Notes: generated by a model not told the origin, from the letters alone. A stretch of 64,000 nt of DNA from Spirabiliibacterium falconis (GCF_014885015.1 NZ_JABMIJ010000001.1:81787-145786), one strand, 5' to 3'. Positions 10,339 to 24,959 are shown, counted from the stretch's first letter. Translations and numbers: made by a program.

Positions 10339-10365
10339 AAAGTGCGGTCTAAGACCGCACTTTTT
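10339..10365 (+). terminator. Uptake-signal inverted-repeat terminator after tig
   Basis: AAAGTGCGGTCT and AGACCGCACTTT form a 12-bp stem followed by TTTTG. It separates tig from clpPX. Confidence 0.85.
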
Positions 10366-10458
10366 GTTTGTAGCATAAATAATATGCGGTTTTTAGGATT
10401 TTTATGATGATTTAGGCTAGAATATGCCTCAGTTATGAAGAAGAGTTAAGAGGATTAT

Positions 10459-11058
10459 ATGGCATTAGTACCAATGGTGGTGGATCAAACCTCACGTGGC
10501 GAGCGTTCTTATGATATTTATTCGCGTTTATTAAAAGAACGTATCGTCTTTTTAAGCGGTGAGGTGGAAGATAATATGGCAAATTTAATTGTTGCCCAAT
10601 TACTTTATCTCGAATCAGTTGATCCAGAGAAAGATATTCATCTTTATATTAACTCTCCTGGTGGTGTGGTAACGGCAGGATTGGCAATTTATGACACGAT
10701 GCAATTTATTAAACCTGATGTTAGCACGTTATGCGTAGGGCAAGCTTGTTCTATGGGAGCATTTTTGTTATCGGGCGGTGCTGCGGGTAAACGTTTTGCA
10801 TTGCCGCATGCACGGGTAATGATTCACCAACCGTTAGGCGGCTATCGTGGGCAGGCAAGTGACATTCAAATTCACGCACAGGAAATTTTAAAAATTCGCA
10901 AAACCTTAAATGAGCGTATTGCTTATCATAGCGGTAAAGCACTAGAACAGGTTGAAAAAGATACCGATCGTGATAATTTTATGTCCGCACAACAAGCGAA
11001 AGAGTATGGTTTGATTGATGAGGTGTTAACGTCTCGTAATGAGGCAGTGAGTAAATAA
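10459..11058 (+). CDS. clpP: ATP-dependent Clp protease proteolytic subunit
   Basis: Serine peptidase that forms a double heptamer fed by ClpX or ClpA. It has 199 residues. The catalytic Ser lies in [11 protein letters not shown] near residue 98, the His in [11 protein letters not shown] near 123, and the Asp in [12 protein letters not shown] near 172. [11 protein letters not shown] is the handle/oxyanion region. The short N-terminal part (MALVPMVV) resembles the processed loop of E. coli. ATG 10459 has a purine-rich AAGAGG ahead of it. clpX starts two bases after the stop, so the two are co-transcribed. Confidence 0.98.
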   Translation: MALVPMVVDQTSRGERSYDIYSRLLKERIVFLSGEVEDNMANLIVAQLLYLESVDPEKDIHLYINSPGGVVTAGLAIYDTMQFIKPDVSTLCVGQACSMGAFLLSGGAAGKRFALPHARVMIHQPLGGYRGQASDIQIHAQEILKIRKTLNERIAYHSGKALEQVEKDTDRDNFMSAQQAKEYGLIDEVLTSRNEAVSK

Positions 11059-11060
11059 TT

Positions 11061-12332
11061 ATGGCAGATGAGAAAGATAAATCCAAATCGCATCGTTGTT
11101 CGTTTTGTGGGAAAGATGAGCATGAAGTTGAACGCTTAATTTCAGGCGTTGATGGTTACATTTGTAATGAATGTATTGACCTGTGCCACGATTTGTTATC
11201 GGATGAAGCAGACGATAAAAGTGCGGTTGACACAACATCAAGTGATGATTTTGCTACCCAAAAATTACCTACCCCACACGAAATTCGTCAACATCTTGAT
11301 GATTATGTCATCGGGCAAGATCATGCGAAAAAAGTGTTGGCTGTGGCGGTATATAATCACTATAAACGTCTGCGTAATGAAGTTAAAGGGGATGTGGAAT
11401 TAGGCAAAAGTAATATTTTGCTGATCGGGCCGACGGGCAGTGGCAAAACCTTATTGGCGGAAACCTTGGCGCGGATGCTTAATGTCCCATTTGCCATGGC
11501 GGATGCGACCACATTAACCGAAGCGGGTTATGTGGGCGAGGATGTGGAAAATATCATTCAAAAATTGCTGCAACGCTGTGATTATAAGCCAGAGCAAGCT
11601 GAACGCGGCATTATCTACATTGATGAAATCGATAAAATTACGCGTAAATCTGAAAATCCGTCAATTACCCGTGATGTTTCAGGAGAAGGGGTGCAACAAG
11701 CCTTATTGAAACTGATTGAAGGTACGATTGCTTCAGTGCCGCCACAAGGTGGGCGAAAGCATCCGCAACAAGAGTTTTTGCAAGTTGATACCTCCAAAAT
11801 TTTATTTATTTGTGGTGGTGCGTTTGTTGGGCTGGATAAAATTGTTGCGCAACGTGAAAATGTACATGTTGGCATCGGCTTTGGTGCAGAAGTGAAAGGT
11901 AAAAAAGAGCAAGAAGACATCAGTCAGTTGTTGCAAAAAGTGGAGCCTGAAGATTTGACTAAATTTGGTCTCATTCCAGAATTTATCGGGCGTTTACCTG
12001 TGGTTGCTTCGCTAAGCGAATTAGACGAAGATGCGTTGGTGAAAATTTTAACCGAGCCTAAAAATGCACTAACGAAGCAATACCAAGCCTTATTTGCGTT
12101 AGAGGATGTGGCATTAGATTTCAGTGATGATGCACTGCGTGCAATGGCGAAAAAGGCCTTAGCGCGTAAAACAGGTGCACGAGGTCTGCGTTCAATTTTA
12201 GAGGCCGTGCTGTTAGATACGATGTATGACCTGCCATCTATCGAAAACTTAGACAAAGTGATCATCGACAAAGGCGTGATTGAAGACAACGAGCCGCCAA
12301 AATTGCACTATAAACAAGCCAACGCAGGCTAA
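11061..12332 (+). CDS. clpX: ClpX unfoldase of the ClpXP protease
   Basis: AAA+ hexamer that unfolds tagged substrates, such as ssrA-tagged proteins, into ClpP. It has 423 residues. The N-terminal zinc-binding domain has four cysteines (CSFCGK, then CNECIDLC) within residues 14-39. Walker A GPTGSGKT lies near 119, Walker [10 protein letters not shown] near 183, and the [10 protein letters not shown] sensor-2 region near 368. The ClpP-docking IGF-type loop ([11 protein letters not shown]) lies near 272. It ends at its own terminator. Confidence 0.98.
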   Translation: MADEKDKSKSHRCSFCGKDEHEVERLISGVDGYICNECIDLCHDLLSDEADDKSAVDTTSSDDFATQKLPTPHEIRQHLDDYVIGQDHAKKVLAVAVYNHYKRLRNEVKGDVELGKSNILLIGPTGSGKTLLAETLARMLNVPFAMADATTLTEAGYVGEDVENIIQKLLQRCDYKPEQAERGIIYIDEIDKITRKSENPSITRDVSGEGVQQALLKLIEGTIASVPPQGGRKHPQQEFLQVDTSKILFICGGAFVGLDKIVAQRENVHVGIGFGAEVKGKKEQEDISQLLQKVEPEDLTKFGLIPEFIGRLPVVASLSELDEDALVKILTEPKNALTKQYQALFALEDVALDFSDDALRAMAKKALARKTGARGLRSILEAVLLDTMYDLPSIENLDKVIIDKGVIEDNEPPKLHYKQANAG

Positions 12333-12354
12333 TTATTCATTATTCAGATACATT

Positions 12355-12384
12355 AAAAGACTAAGTGTGAACTTAGTCTTTTTT
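12355..12384 (+). terminator. Intrinsic terminator after clpX
   Basis: Perfect 12-bp stem AAAAGACTAAGT / ACTTAGTCTTTT with a GTGA tetraloop and following T run. Confidence 0.9.
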
Positions 12385-12455
12385 ATTTAAAAAGTCGATT
12401 TTGCAAAACCGCACTTTGCGTTAGAATAATGCCATTGAATTAATTAGGAAAATAT

Positions 12456-13934
12456 ATGAGCTCAAGTGTTGAACTGTTAGTGAATGTGACGCCCAATGAA
12501 ACACGCATTGCACTGTTAGATACAGGGGTGTTAAAAGAGGTGCATATTGAGCGCGAAGCCAAGCGAGGCATTGTTGGCAATATTTATAAAGGGCGCGTAA
12601 TGCGTGTGTTGCCAGGTATGCAATCCGCGTTTGTTGATATTGGGTTGGATAAAGCTGCTTTTTTACATGCCTCGGATATTGTATCTCACACCGAATGTGT
12701 TGATGAGTGTGAAAAACAGCAATTTGTTGTAAAAGATATTGGTGAGTTGGTGCGTGAAGGGCAAGATATTGTAGTACAGGTGGTAAAAGATCCGCTTGGC
12801 ACAAAAGGCGCACGCCTGACAACCGACATCACATTGCCGTCACGTTATTTGGTGTTTATGCCCGAAAATAGCCATGTAGGGGTATCGCAACGGATTGAAA
12901 GCGAAGAAGAGCGATTACGGTTAAAGGAATTGGTTAGCACGCATTGTGATGAGCTGGGCGGTTTCATTGTGCGAACGGCGGCAGAAGGGTGTAGTGAAGA
13001 TGAGATCAAACAAGATGTACAATTTCTCAAACGCCTATGGCGTAAAGTTATGGAGAGAAAAAGCCGTTATCCAACTCGCTCAATGTTATATGGCGAATTG
13101 GCGTTAGCGCAGCGTGTGTTGCGTGATTTTGTCGGAACACCGTTAGATTTGATCCGAATCGACTCAAAATTGACACACCAAGATGTCAAAACATTTACCG
13201 AAGAATTTATGCCTGAATTGACAGATCGCGTGAGTTTATACACGGGTAATCCGCCATTATTTGATCTTTATGGTGTAGAAGAGGCGATAGGACGAGCGTT
13301 AGATAAACGTGTTAATCTCAAATCGGGTGGGTATTTGATCATCGAACAAACGGAAGCGATGACGACCATTGATATTAACACTGGTGCATTTGTTGGGCAT
13401 CGAAATTTAGAAGAAACCATTTTCAACACCAACATAGAAGCCACACAAACCATTGCTCAGCAGCTACAATTACGCAATCTTGGCGGCATTATTATTATTG
13501 ATTTCATTGATATGCAAACTGAAGAGCATCGTGCGCGCGTGTTACAATCGCTAAGTGAAGCATTGTCGAAAGATCGTGTGAAAACAACCGTCAATGGCTT
13601 CACCCAACTGGGTTTAGTGGAAATGACCCGTAAGCGTACTCGTGAAAGCCTTGAGCATGTATTGTGTCAAGAATGTCCCGCCTGTCACGGGCGTGGTATG
13701 GCGAAAACAGTGGAAACGATCAGCTACGAAATTGTACGGGAGATCGTACGTATTCATCATCAATATGACTGCGAACAATTTCTTGTGTATGCCTCGCGTG
13801 CCGTGGCAGATTATTTGATTAACGAAGAAGCGCACGGTATTTTAGCCGAATTGGAAGTTTTTATCGGCAAACAAGTGCAGATAAAAACCGAAGTTTTTTA
13901 TCACCAAGAACAATTTGATGTGGTTATGATCTAA
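12456..13934 (+). CDS. rng: Ribonuclease G
   Basis: Endoribonuclease of the RNase E/G family; matures the 5' end of 16S rRNA and degrades some mRNAs. It has 492 residues, against 489 in E. coli, and lacks the long C-terminal scaffold of RNase E. An S1 domain with GNIYKGRVMRVLPGMQ lies near residues 44-60. The catalytic DNase I-like region has IDINTGAF near 310 (metal-ligand Asp) and IIIIDFIDM near 352. The zinc-link cysteines are in CQECPACHGRG near 413. tldD starts 21 bases after the stop, as in many gamma-proteobacteria. Confidence 0.97.
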   Translation: MSSSVELLVNVTPNETRIALLDTGVLKEVHIEREAKRGIVGNIYKGRVMRVLPGMQSAFVDIGLDKAAFLHASDIVSHTECVDECEKQQFVVKDIGELVREGQDIVVQVVKDPLGTKGARLTTDITLPSRYLVFMPENSHVGVSQRIESEEERLRLKELVSTHCDELGGFIVRTAAEGCSEDEIKQDVQFLKRLWRKVMERKSRYPTRSMLYGELALAQRVLRDFVGTPLDLIRIDSKLTHQDVKTFTEEFMPELTDRVSLYTGNPPLFDLYGVEEAIGRALDKRVNLKSGGYLIIEQTEAMTTIDINTGAFVGHRNLEETIFNTNIEATQTIAQQLQLRNLGGIIIIDFIDMQTEEHRARVLQSLSEALSKDRVKTTVNGFTQLGLVEMTRKRTRESLEHVLCQECPACHGRGMAKTVETISYEIVREIVRIHHQYDCEQFLVYASRAVADYLINEEAHGILAELEVFIGKQVQIKTEVFYHQEQFDVVMI

Positions 13935-13955
13935 CCGTACTTTAAGGAATAAGCT

Positions 13956-15401
13956 ATGTTGCCACAGGTGAGTAACGCACTATTAGGCCCTGAGAATTTA
14001 ACGTTTGATGATCTCAGTAATTTGCTCGATCAATACAGTGATCGCCGAGTGGATTATGCCGATCTTTTTTTCCAAAGTAGCAAAAATGAAAATTGGGTGC
14101 TAGAAGATAGCATTATCAAAGAAGGCGGTTTTTATATTGATCGTGGTGTTGGCGTGCGTGCAATCAGCGGTGAAAAAACAGCGTTTGCATATGCTGATCA
14201 AATTACGCTTGCACAACTGAATCAATGTGTGAAGGCGACTAAAGGCATTGCACAGGCAAAGGGTGATCTCAAGTGCGGTTTGCAACTTAGTGGCGTGCAT
14301 GCAATGCAACGCTATGCTCCCATTGATCCGCTGGAGAGCCTTACGCGTGAGGAAAAAATTGCACTGCTACACTTAATCGATCGGACTGCGCGAGCAGAAG
14401 ATTCTCGCGTGGTGCGTGTGTCGGCCAGCATTAATGCACTTCATGAAGAAGTTTTGATTGCCGCCACTGATGGCACGCTAGCGGCAGATATTCGACCACT
14501 AGTCCGACTGTCGATTTCGGTTCTGGTTGAACAAGATGGCAAGCGGGAAAGTGGTAGTGCTGGCGCGGGTGGACGCTTCTCGTTACAGTGGTTTATGCAA
14601 AATTATCAAGGGGTTAGCCGAGTAGAATGGTTTGCTAAAGAAGCCGTTCGCCAAGCCTTAGTCAAACTGAGTGCAGTGCCAGCACCAGCAGGTATGATGC
14701 CAGTGATTCTCGGAGCTGGCTGGCCCGGCGTATTACTGCACGAAGCTGTTGGGCATGGGCTTGAGGGCGATTTTAATCGTAAAAAATCATCGTTGTTTAC
14801 GGATCGTATCGGAGAGATGGTTACATCGCCATTGTGTACGATTGTGGATGATGGCACATTACCTGATCGTCGTGGTTCGCTTACGATTGATGATGAAGGC
14901 GTACCAAGTCAGCATAATGTATTAATTAAAGCGGGTGTATTGCAAGGCTATATGCAAGACAAAATGAATGCTCGCTTGATGGGCATGCAACCAACGGGAA
15001 ATGGGCGGCGAGAATCGTATGCTCATCTGCCAATGCCTCGTATGACCAACACTTATATGCTTGCCGGTGAAAGTCAGCTAGAGGATATGATCGCCAGTGT
15101 GGATTATGGCATTTATGCTCCGCACTTTGGTGGAGGGCAGGTGGATATTACATCGGGTAAATTTGTTTTTTCCGCTTCTGAGGCCTATTTAATCGAAAAA
15201 GGAAAACTGGGAAAACCCATTATTGGTGCGACACTCATTGGTTCAGGTATTGAAGCCATGCAGCAGATTTCTATGGTGGGGCATGAAAGTGAACTTGATC
15301 CTGGGATTGGTGTATGCGGCAAAGAAGGGCAAAGTGTACCTGTCGGCGTCGGGCAACCGGCATTGAAAATCGATCAAATGACTGTTGGTGGAACGTCATA
15401 A
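13956..15401 (+). CDS. tldD: Metalloprotease TldD
   Basis: Subunit of the TldD-TldE zinc protease that degrades unfolded peptides and acts in microcin and antitoxin processing. It has 481 residues, as in E. coli. The zinc motif [11 protein letters not shown] lies near residue 265 (His-Glu-x3-His). Further family signatures are [20 protein letters not shown] near 390 and the glycine-rich C-terminus. The partner tldE (pmbA) is not in this window. It follows rng closely, suggesting co-transcription. Confidence 0.96.
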   Translation: MLPQVSNALLGPENLTFDDLSNLLDQYSDRRVDYADLFFQSSKNENWVLEDSIIKEGGFYIDRGVGVRAISGEKTAFAYADQITLAQLNQCVKATKGIAQAKGDLKCGLQLSGVHAMQRYAPIDPLESLTREEKIALLHLIDRTARAEDSRVVRVSASINALHEEVLIAATDGTLAADIRPLVRLSISVLVEQDGKRESGSAGAGGRFSLQWFMQNYQGVSRVEWFAKEAVRQALVKLSAVPAPAGMMPVILGAGWPGVLLHEAVGHGLEGDFNRKKSSLFTDRIGEMVTSPLCTIVDDGTLPDRRGSLTIDDEGVPSQHNVLIKAGVLQGYMQDKMNARLMGMQPTGNGRRESYAHLPMPRMTNTYMLAGESQLEDMIASVDYGIYAPHFGGGQVDITSGKFVFSASEAYLIEKGKLGKPIIGATLIGSGIEAMQQISMVGHESELDPGIGVCGKEGQSVPVGVGQPALKIDQMTVGGTS

Positions 15402-15439
15402 TAATTGACAATAAATGCTATATTATTGCATAATTATTC

Positions 15440-15464
15440 AAAAGTGCGGTTTTGACCGCACTTT
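15440..15464 (+). terminator. Uptake-signal inverted repeat after tldD
   Basis: AAAGTGCGGT and ACCGCACTTT separated by TTTG. The T run is only three bases, so termination may be modest. Confidence 0.6.
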
Positions 15465-15483
15465 GTATATCATTCAATATTAA

Positions 15484-18269
<2,786 letters not shown>

Positions 18270-18297
18270 AAGAACTCCCCGAACAAGTTGAATTAAT

Positions 18298-19260
18298 CTA
18301 AATGTGTTTGGCAAGTAGCTGTTTTGCAGTATTCTCCTCTGTTACAAGAGAATTGATATATTTACCCATAAGAGCACTATATATGGCATCAACTTTATTC
18401 TTACCACCTGCAATGCCAACTACCGTAGAAATTTGTTTTAATTTGTTAAGTGGTACACTAATCAGTTCATCATGTAGAGATACATTGTCTTTAAGATTTC
18501 CGTCAGCTTGCATAAAATAGCCCAAGATATCGCCAATAGCTCCTTCATTGCGTAGCTGTTGTTGACTTTCTTCTGTGATATAACCTGATCGAAGTAATGT
18601 TGCCTGTCCTTTTTGCAAAGTTGCGCCAATGCCAACGATGGCAACATTAGCAGAACTTGCTGCAAGCATAATATTTTTGATAGAGGCCTCTTTTTTAAAA
18701 AAGTTAGCAGCCTCTCGTGATGAAGCTCTTAATGGTGCTGGAATAATGCTGACATTGCAATTGCTGCTGAGTTGTCCAATACCTTTCATATAAGGTCCTA
18801 CACCGCCTGATAGTGTAATAAGCTTGATATTATTGTGGCTAATAAATTCATTACTGTGTTTTATGGTTTCCATGATGGTTTCACCAAATCCAATTGCCAA
18901 TAAATCATTTGGACTCATCAGCGTACTTAGTAGCTGTGAAGCAGCGATACCAAGGCGAGAATTAATTTCATGAGCTTCTAAAGCTGGAATCACTCGAATA
19001 TATTTTAAAGAAAATGTTTGCTTTATAGCTTCTTCTAGTTCTAGGCAACCCGTAAAGCGGGAGCGAATCTCTACCTTGATTAACCCTATTTGACGTGCTT
19101 TTTCTAATAGTCTTGATACCTTTAGTCTAGGAATATTAAGCAGTTTCCCAATCTCATTTTGAGTGAGATTATCATGGTAATAAAACCAACCAATTCTAGC
19201 CAAAAGCTCTTCTTCACAATCTGAGCTAAAAGTAAACTTATTACTATCCAGATCATTCAT
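18298..19260 (-). CDS. lsrR: LsrR, phospho-AI-2-responsive repressor (SorC/DeoR type)
   Basis: Represses the lsr genes until phospho-AI-2 binds. It has 320 residues. An N-terminal helix-turn-helix lies around residues 20-60 ([26 protein letters not shown]). The C-terminal sugar-phosphate-binding domain shows [11 protein letters not shown] near 128, [16 protein letters not shown] near 205 and [15 protein letters not shown] near 288. It is divergent from lsrA across a 239-base control region and 28 bases upstream of lsrK. Residue order follows E. coli LsrR throughout. Confidence 0.94.
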   Translation of the reverse strand: MNDLDSNKFTFSSDCEEELLARIGWFYYHDNLTQNEIGKLLNIPRLKVSRLLEKARQIGLIKVEIRSRFTGCLELEEAIKQTFSLKYIRVIPALEAHEINSRLGIAASQLLSTLMSPNDLLAIGFGETIMETIKHSNEFISHNNIKLITLSGGVGPYMKGIGQLSSNCNVSIIPAPLRASSREAANFFKKEASIKNIMLAASSANVAIVGIGATLQKGQATLLRSGYITEESQQQLRNEGAIGDILGYFMQADGNLKDNVSLHDELISVPLNKLKQISTVVGIAGGKNKVDAIYSALMGKYINSLVTEENTAKQLLAKHI

Positions 19261-19499
19261 GTTGATATCCTCTACTATATATGTTCTAGCATAATCATAT
19301 GATAATTATTTTACCAATTGTTCTTTTTAAAAAAAGTAATTTTTGTGACTGAGTTCAAAAAACTGTTTTTTTGGTTAGTAAAAATGATTAAAAATAAATT
19401 TTTTAAGAATTATGTGATTTTAATCACAGAAAAATATTTATTTTATGCTATCTTTTTGAACATATGAATTTTTAAAATATTTTTGTTCAATGGTGGGGT
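19261..19499. promoter_or_regulatory. Divergent lsrR / lsrA control region
   Basis: A very AT-rich 239-base region. A perfect CRP palindrome lies at 19413-19428. The half-site GAACATAT lies at 19458-19465 near lsrA, and its complement ATATGTTC at 19279-19286 near lsrR. TTGAACA (19456-19462) and TGTTCAA (19484-19490) form an inverted repeat next to lsrA. These are the best LsrR operator candidates; assignment to LsrR is inference. Confidence 0.6.
19413..19428. promoter_or_regulatory. CRP-binding site of the lsr operon
   Basis: TGTGATTTTAATCACA is a perfect TGTGA-N6-TCACA palindrome 72 bases before the lsrA start. E. coli and A. actinomycetemcomitans lsr operons are known to need cAMP-CRP, so this predicts glucose control of AI-2 uptake. 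Confidence 0.85.
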
Positions 19500-21011
19500 A
19501 TGGTTAATATAGTTGAACCAATGACATTACTCAATGTACATGGGGTGAGCAAATCATTTTCTGGTGTCAGCGTATTAAAAAATATTAATTTTGCACTGCT
19601 TGCTGGGAAAGTACATGCTCTACTTGGTGGTAATGGTGCAGGAAAATCGACATTGATGAAAATTATAGCAGGGGTTGAAATGCCTGATAGCGGAGAAATT
19701 AAGATTAATGGGATTGTGCCGAACCACTTAACACCGCATAAGGCACATACATTAGGTATTTATTTAGTTCCACAAGAGCCTTTACTGTTTCCAAACTTAA
19801 GTGTGCGAGAAAATATTTTATTCGGTCTTGCTCAGCATAAAGATAGCCTCCAAAAACTTGAAAAACTATTAGGTGAGTTAAATTGTCGTTTATCACTAGA
19901 TTCGCAAGCAGGTTTACTTGAGGTTGCTGATCAACAGCTTGTTGAAATTATGAGAGGCTTAATGAGGGATGCAAAGATCTTAATTTTAGACGAGCCTACC
20001 GCATCTTTAACGCCAGTAGAAACAGAAAATTTATTTAAGCAGATCCAAAAGCTTTTATCAAAAGGTGTCGGGATAGTTTTTATTTCTCATAAGTTACCCG
20101 AGGTTTATAGAATTGCTGATGAGATTAGTGTGATGAGAGATGGTTATATCGCTTTGCATGGTAACACGTCTGATTTAAATAAAGATGACGTTATTAATGC
20201 CATTACTCCAGGCTCAAAAAATGCAAAATTAAGCGAGACACAAAAGTTATGGCTGGAGTTACCAGGTCATAATCGTATAAAAGATAAAGCCAAGCCTGTA
20301 TTGACAGTTCAAAATCTGCGTGGTGAAGGATTTAAACAGATTAATTTAGATGTTTTCCCAGGAGAAATTTTAGGGCTTGCTGGTGTAGTGGGTGCAGGAC
20401 GTACAGAGCTTGCGGAAACTATTTATGGACTTCGTCATGCAAGAGAGGGAGAGATTATATTTCTTGATAAAGTAATAAATAATTTATCCATTCGTGAGCG
20501 ATTAGATCAAGGTATTGTTTATTTGCCTGAGGATAGACAAGCCTCAGGTCTCTATTTAGATGCACCATTATCTTGGAATACGAATGGTTTAACTTATAAC
20601 AAAATGGGATTAATGATTAATAATGCCAAAGAAAATGCTATTTTTGAGCGTTATCAACGCGCTATAGGTATTAAATTCAACAGCCCTGATCAGAGTGTAC
20701 GTACGCTTTCAGGTGGCAATCAACAAAAGATATTAATTGCAAAATGTTTAGAAGCCAATCCTGCATTATTAATTGTTGATGAGCCCACTCGTGGTGTTGA
20801 TGTGGGTGCTAGGGCAGATATTTATCAATTGATCAAAAATATTGCTAAACAAAATGTAGCTATTTTATTTATTTCTTCTGATTTAGAAGAAATAGAGTTG
20901 ATGTCTAATAGAGTTATCGTTATGCACGATGGAAAAATAAGCTCTCCTTTGATTGGCGATCAAATATCATCAGATCGAATCATGCAGATGGCATTTAGTG
21001 GAGGGCAGTAA
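19500..21011 (+). CDS. lsrA: AI-2 ABC importer ATPase LsrA
   Basis: Energises the LsrACDB importer. It has 503 residues with two ATP-binding halves, like RbsA. The first has Walker [13 protein letters not shown] near residue 42 but a degenerate signature ([13 protein letters not shown]) before LILDEPTAS. The second has an altered Walker A region ([10 protein letters not shown] near 296), LSGGNQQK near 401 and [11 protein letters not shown]. This asymmetry is normal for the sugar-type subfamily. Start choice is uncertain: ATG 19500 follows a G-rich stretch almost without spacing, and ATG 19521 is an alternative. lsrC begins two bases after the stop. Confidence 0.94.
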   Translation: MVNIVEPMTLLNVHGVSKSFSGVSVLKNINFALLAGKVHALLGGNGAGKSTLMKIIAGVEMPDSGEIKINGIVPNHLTPHKAHTLGIYLVPQEPLLFPNLSVRENILFGLAQHKDSLQKLEKLLGELNCRLSLDSQAGLLEVADQQLVEIMRGLMRDAKILILDEPTASLTPVETENLFKQIQKLLSKGVGIVFISHKLPEVYRIADEISVMRDGYIALHGNTSDLNKDDVINAITPGSKNAKLSETQKLWLELPGHNRIKDKAKPVLTVQNLRGEGFKQINLDVFPGEILGLAGVVGAGRTELAETIYGLRHAREGEIIFLDKVINNLSIRERLDQGIVYLPEDRQASGLYLDAPLSWNTNGLTYNKMGLMINNAKENAIFERYQRAIGIKFNSPDQSVRTLSGGNQQKILIAKCLEANPALLIVDEPTRGVDVGARADIYQLIKNIAKQNVAILFISSDLEEIELMSNRVIVMHDGKISSPLIGDQISSDRIMQMAFSGGQ

Positions 21012-21013
21012 TT

Positions 21014-21994
21014 ATGTGGAAATTTATTCAAAGAAATCGTGAGCTGACAATATTTTTTGCCATTATGTTGATGTTTATATTTTTATTTTTATCTTCAGGA
21101 GATGGTTTTAGTCTGCAAACAATCACCATGATTTTTAGTTCTTCACAGATAGTTATTTTATTAGCGATTGGCGCAACGTTTGTGATATTGACTCGTAATA
21201 TTGATGTTTCGGTAGGCTCTATAATGGGGCTAAGTGCGGTCATAATGGGAAGCATGCTTAACGAGGGATACAGTTTTTTTGTTGCCTTAGTCGGAACGGT
21301 GGGAACTGGATTGTTAGCGGGGCTTGTTAATGGCATTTTAGTCACTAACTTGCGGATTCCAGCCATTGTAGCGACCTTAGGAACACTAGGCTTATATCGA
21401 GGCATTATGCTGCTTATTACGGGAGGGAAATGGATAGAAGGTCTCCCGCAATCACTAAAATTGTTATCAGAGCCATATTTCATGAATGTTTCTCTTATTG
21501 GGATTTTTATTATATTCGTTAGCGGATTGAGCTATTTCTTTTTAGCTAAAATACAATTAGGCAGACAATTTTATGCGGTGGGGGACAACTTACAAGGTGC
21601 ATTACAACTAGGTGTACATATCAATTATATTCGAATTTCTGCATTTATGATTAACGGATTGATGGCATCTTTAGCAGGAATTGTATTTGCGTCTCAAATT
21701 GGATTTGTACCTAATTCAACAGGGAATGGTTTAGAGATGAAAGCAATAGCCGCTTGTGTATTAGGTGGAATAAGTTTGCTTGGTGGTTCAGGGAATATCT
21801 TAGGTGCAATTCTCGGCGCATATTTTTTGATACAAATTGATACTGTTCTTGTACTGTTAAAAGTGCCTGCGTATTGGAATAATTTTATTGCAGGAATCGT
21901 ATTGCTCGCAGTACTTGTTTTTGATGGTCGAATTCGAGTGATGATCGAAAAGAGTATTAAGACACAAAAATATCTTCGCTTTTTAAAAGATTAA
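21014..21994 (+). CDS. lsrC: AI-2 importer permease LsrC
   Basis: One of two membrane subunits of the AI-2 importer. It has 326 residues and about nine hydrophobic helices. Family signatures of ribose-type permeases are present: [15 protein letters not shown] near 60, [15 protein letters not shown] near 117, and [18 protein letters not shown] near 249. GAGGG precedes the start, and the gene sits directly after lsrA. An uptake signal lies inside the gene at about 21233-21241. Confidence 0.93.
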   Translation: MWKFIQRNRELTIFFAIMLMFIFLFLSSGDGFSLQTITMIFSSSQIVILLAIGATFVILTRNIDVSVGSIMGLSAVIMGSMLNEGYSFFVALVGTVGTGLLAGLVNGILVTNLRIPAIVATLGTLGLYRGIMLLITGGKWIEGLPQSLKLLSEPYFMNVSLIGIFIIFVSGLSYFFLAKIQLGRQFYAVGDNLQGALQLGVHINYIRISAFMINGLMASLAGIVFASQIGFVPNSTGNGLEMKAIAACVLGGISLLGGSGNILGAILGAYFLIQIDTVLVLLKVPAYWNNFIAGIVLLAVLVFDGRIRVMIEKSIKTQKYLRFLKD

Positions 21995-22015
21995 AGTGCG
22001 GTCACGAGGTGAAAA

Positions 22016-23005
22016 ATGCATATTATAAAAAAATATTCTTGGGAAGTGACTCTACTATGCTTGATTGTGATTGAAATAGTAGGCTTCGGTATCTTTAATC
22101 CTAGGATGTTAGATATTAATGTATTGCTATATAGCACAAGTGATTTTATCTATATTGGCATGCTTGCCCTTCCTTTAACACTCATTATTGTTAGTGGTGG
22201 AATTGATATTTCATTTGGTTCTACAGTAGGATTATGTGCGATATTTTTAGGTGTTTTATTCAAATTAGATGTATCTCTCATGATTGCCATACCGCTTACG
22301 TTTATATTGGGGGGCTTTTGTGGATTATTAAATGCACTTTTGATTATTTACACTAAGGTAAACCCGTTAGTGATTACCCTTGGAACAATGTATCTATATG
22401 GTGGTGGAGCGTTGCTGATGTCAGGCTTTGCTGGGGCCACAGGTTATGAGGGTATTGGTGGTTTTCCTGATTTTTTACTTGAGTTTGCCAATCAAACACT
22501 ATGGATAATCCCTATGCCTATCATTTATTTTGCTGTAATGACCGCACTTTTTTGGTTATTAATGCATAAGACAACGATTGGTCGAAATACATTCTTGGTT
22601 GGTCAAAGTGAACGTACAGCACGTTATAGTGCCGTTCCAGTGAATAAGACATTAGTTATTATTTATTGTGCCTTAGGCATTGTCGCTGCGTTTGTTGGTA
22701 TTTTATTAGTCTCGTATTTTGGCTCAGCACGCTCTGATCTAGGCAGCTCTTTATTAATGCCGGTGATAACCGCTGTTGTACTCGGTGGTGCTAATATTTA
22801 TGGTGGAGCAGGATCGGTTATCGGTACTGCAATTGCGGCAATTTTAATTGGCTATTTGCAACAAGGATTACAAATGGTTGGTGTACCGAATGAAATTTCG
22901 AGCGCTTTATCTGGTGCACTTTTGATCATTGTATTAATTGGCAAATCATTGAGTTTATATTCAAGTTCAATATTTGCTTGGTTTAGTCGTAAATGTTCAC
23001 ATTAG
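22016..23005 (+). CDS. lsrD: AI-2 importer permease LsrD
   Basis: Second permease subunit, paralogous to LsrC. It has 329 residues and multiple hydrophobic helices. Diagnostic segments: [17 protein letters not shown] near 60, [15 protein letters not shown] near 118, and [19 protein letters not shown] near 257. Its ribosome-binding site (GAGGTG) directly follows an uptake signal in the short gap after lsrC. lsrB starts 25 bases after the stop. Confidence 0.93.
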   Translation: MHIIKKYSWEVTLLCLIVIEIVGFGIFNPRMLDINVLLYSTSDFIYIGMLALPLTLIIVSGGIDISFGSTVGLCAIFLGVLFKLDVSLMIAIPLTFILGGFCGLLNALLIIYTKVNPLVITLGTMYLYGGGALLMSGFAGATGYEGIGGFPDFLLEFANQTLWIIPMPIIYFAVMTALFWLLMHKTTIGRNTFLVGQSERTARYSAVPVNKTLVIIYCALGIVAAFVGILLVSYFGSARSDLGSSLLMPVITAVVLGGANIYGGAGSVIGTAIAAILIGYLQQGLQMVGVPNEISSALSGALLIIVLIGKSLSLYSSSIFAWFSRKCSH

Positions 23006-23030
23006 CATTTTACACATAAGGAGAAAGACC

Positions 23031-24056
23031 ATGAAAAAGCCATTCTTTAAAACAACTGCTTTAGCTGTTGCATTAGGTCTAGGATTAACACTCAGCACTG
23101 GAGCATTAGCTAAAGATAGAATTGCATTTATTCCTAAATTAGTGGGAGTGGGATATTTTACTAGTGGTGGACAGGGTGCAGAAGCAATGGGAAAAGAGCT
23201 TGGGGTTGATGTAACCTATGATGGTCCAACAGAACCTAGCGTATCAAATCAAGTACAATTGATTAATAATTTTGTTAATCAGGGATATAATTCTATTGTA
23301 GTAGCGGCTGTGTCACCAGATGGTTTATGCTCAACGTTAAAACGTGCAATGAAGCGAGGTGTTAAGGTACTTACATGGGATTCTGATACTAATCCAGAAT
23401 GTCGAAGTTATTATATAAACCAAGGCACACCAACACAACTTGGTTCTATGTTGGTAGAAATGGCTTCATCTCAAATTAGTAAACCAAAAGCAAAAGTTGC
23501 ATTTTTCTATTCAAGCCCAACAGTAACCGATCAAAATCAGTGGGTTAATATTGCAAAAGAGAAAATCCAAAAAGAACATCCCGAATGGGAAATTGTTACC
23601 ACTCAATTTGGCTATAATGATGCGATTAAATCCTTACAAACTGCGGAAGGTATCTTAAAGGCTTATCCAGATTTAGATGCGATTATTGCGCCAGATGCTA
23701 ATGCATTACCAGCTGCTGCTCAGGCTGCAGAAAACTTAAAACGTCAAGATGTTGTTATTGTTGGTTTTAGTACGCCAAATGTTATGAGACCTTATGTTAA
23801 GCGAGGCACTGTGAAACAATTTGGATTATGGGATGTTGTTAAACAGGGTAAATTATCCATTGCGATCGCAAATGATATGCTCAAAGGTAAGACATTTAAT
23901 ATAGGAGACAAGTTAAATGTGCCAAATATTGGTGAAGTAGAAATTTCACCAAATAGTGTGCAAGGCTATAATTATGAAGCTGATAATAACGGTATTATTG
24001 TTTTACCTGAGCGGGTAGTTTTTACGAAAGATAATATCGATGATTATAATTTTTAA
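23031..24056 (+). CDS. lsrB: AI-2-binding periplasmic protein LsrB
   Basis: Captures AI-2 in the periplasm for LsrACD. It has 341 residues (E. coli 340). A signal peptide of about 26 residues ends at GALA before [16 protein letters not shown]. The segments known to line the AI-2 pocket in LsrB are strongly conserved: [28 protein letters not shown], and [16 protein letters not shown], so true AI-2 binding rather than ribose binding is likely. I start at ATG 23031, preceded by AAGGAGAAAGACC. The frame is open further upstream but that part overlaps the end of lsrD. Confidence 0.96.
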   Translation: MKKPFFKTTALAVALGLGLTLSTGALAKDRIAFIPKLVGVGYFTSGGQGAEAMGKELGVDVTYDGPTEPSVSNQVQLINNFVNQGYNSIVVAAVSPDGLCSTLKRAMKRGVKVLTWDSDTNPECRSYYINQGTPTQLGSMLVEMASSQISKPKAKVAFFYSSPTVTDQNQWVNIAKEKIQKEHPEWEIVTTQFGYNDAIKSLQTAEGILKAYPDLDAIIAPDANALPAAAQAAENLKRQDVVIVGFSTPNVMRPYVKRGTVKQFGLWDVVKQGKLSIAIANDMLKGKTFNIGDKLNVPNIGEVEISPNSVQGYNYEADNNGIIVLPERVVFTKDNIDDYNF

Positions 24057-24074
24057 GTTATATGGAGAAAAGAA

Positions 24075-24953
24075 ATGGCTGATTTAGATGATGTTCGTGA
24101 TGGCAAAGATTTCGGATTAGATAAGCCTCAAAAAAATGATACTTTTTACATGAAAGGATTGGGGGCATTAGACTGGGGAATGCAATCACGATTAGCGAAT
24201 ATTTTTAATCCAAAATCAGGTAAGACAGTAATGCTTGCGTTTGACCATGGTTATTTTCAAGGCCCGACAACAGGTTTAGAGCGTATTGATCTTAATATTG
24301 CTCCATTATTTGAATATACTGATGTATTAATGTGTACAAGAGGGATTTTACGCAGTATTGTTCCACCTAAAACACGTAAACCTGTTGTGTTAAGAGCATC
24401 TGGTGCTAATTCAATTTTAACAGAGTTATCTAACGAGGCGGTTGCTGTTGGAATTGAGGATGCATTGAGATTGAATGTATCTGCTATGGCTGCTCAAGTC
24501 TATATTGGTTCTGAGTATGAACATCAATCAATTAAAAATATTATCAAGTTGATTGATGATGGTATGCGTTTTGGAATGCCAACTATGGCCGTGACAGGCG
24601 TTGGGAAGGATATGGCTCGGGATCAGCGATATTTCTCACTAGCTACACGTATTGCTGCAGAAATGGGTGCTCATGTGATCAAAACCTATTATGTAGAACA
24701 AGGATTTGAGCGCATTACAGCGGGATGTCCAGTGCCTATTGTGATTGCTGGGGGGAAAAAACTTCCAGAGAAAGAAGCTTTAGAGATGTGTTATAAAGCA
24801 ATTGATCAGGGAGCTGCAGGTGTTGATATGGGAAGAAATATTTTCCAATCTGATTCGCCAATTGCGATGTTGAAAGCAGTCAATTCTATTGTACATGATA
24901 ATGAAACAGCAGAAAAAGCTTATCAATTATATTTAGAATTGAAATCTGACTAA
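24075..24953 (+). CDS. lsrF: LsrF, phospho-AI-2 thiolase (aldolase fold)
   Basis: Terminal enzyme of phospho-AI-2 breakdown: transfers an acetyl group from the LsrG product to CoA. It has 292 residues, class I DeoC/FbaB-like barrel. [15 protein letters not shown] near residue 55 and the Lys in [14 protein letters not shown] near 203 (Schiff-base position) match the family, as do [16 protein letters not shown] and [15 protein letters not shown] near 250. It lies 18 bases after lsrB. A perfect hairpin with a T run follows immediately, so this may be the last highly expressed gene of the operon. Confidence 0.95.
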   Translation: MADLDDVRDGKDFGLDKPQKNDTFYMKGLGALDWGMQSRLANIFNPKSGKTVMLAFDHGYFQGPTTGLERIDLNIAPLFEYTDVLMCTRGILRSIVPPKTRKPVVLRASGANSILTELSNEAVAVGIEDALRLNVSAMAAQVYIGSEYEHQSIKNIIKLIDDGMRFGMPTMAVTGVGKDMARDQRYFSLATRIAAEMGAHVIKTYYVEQGFERITAGCPVPIVIAGGKKLPEKEALEMCYKAIDQGAAGVDMGRNIFQSDSPIAMLKAVNSIVHDNETAEKAYQLYLELKSD

Positions 24954-24959
24954 TATATT

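Noticed and set aside
21028..21483. 151-codon minus-strand frame inside lsrC
   Set aside because: Antisense shadow of a well-supported gene with low-complexity composition and no domain.
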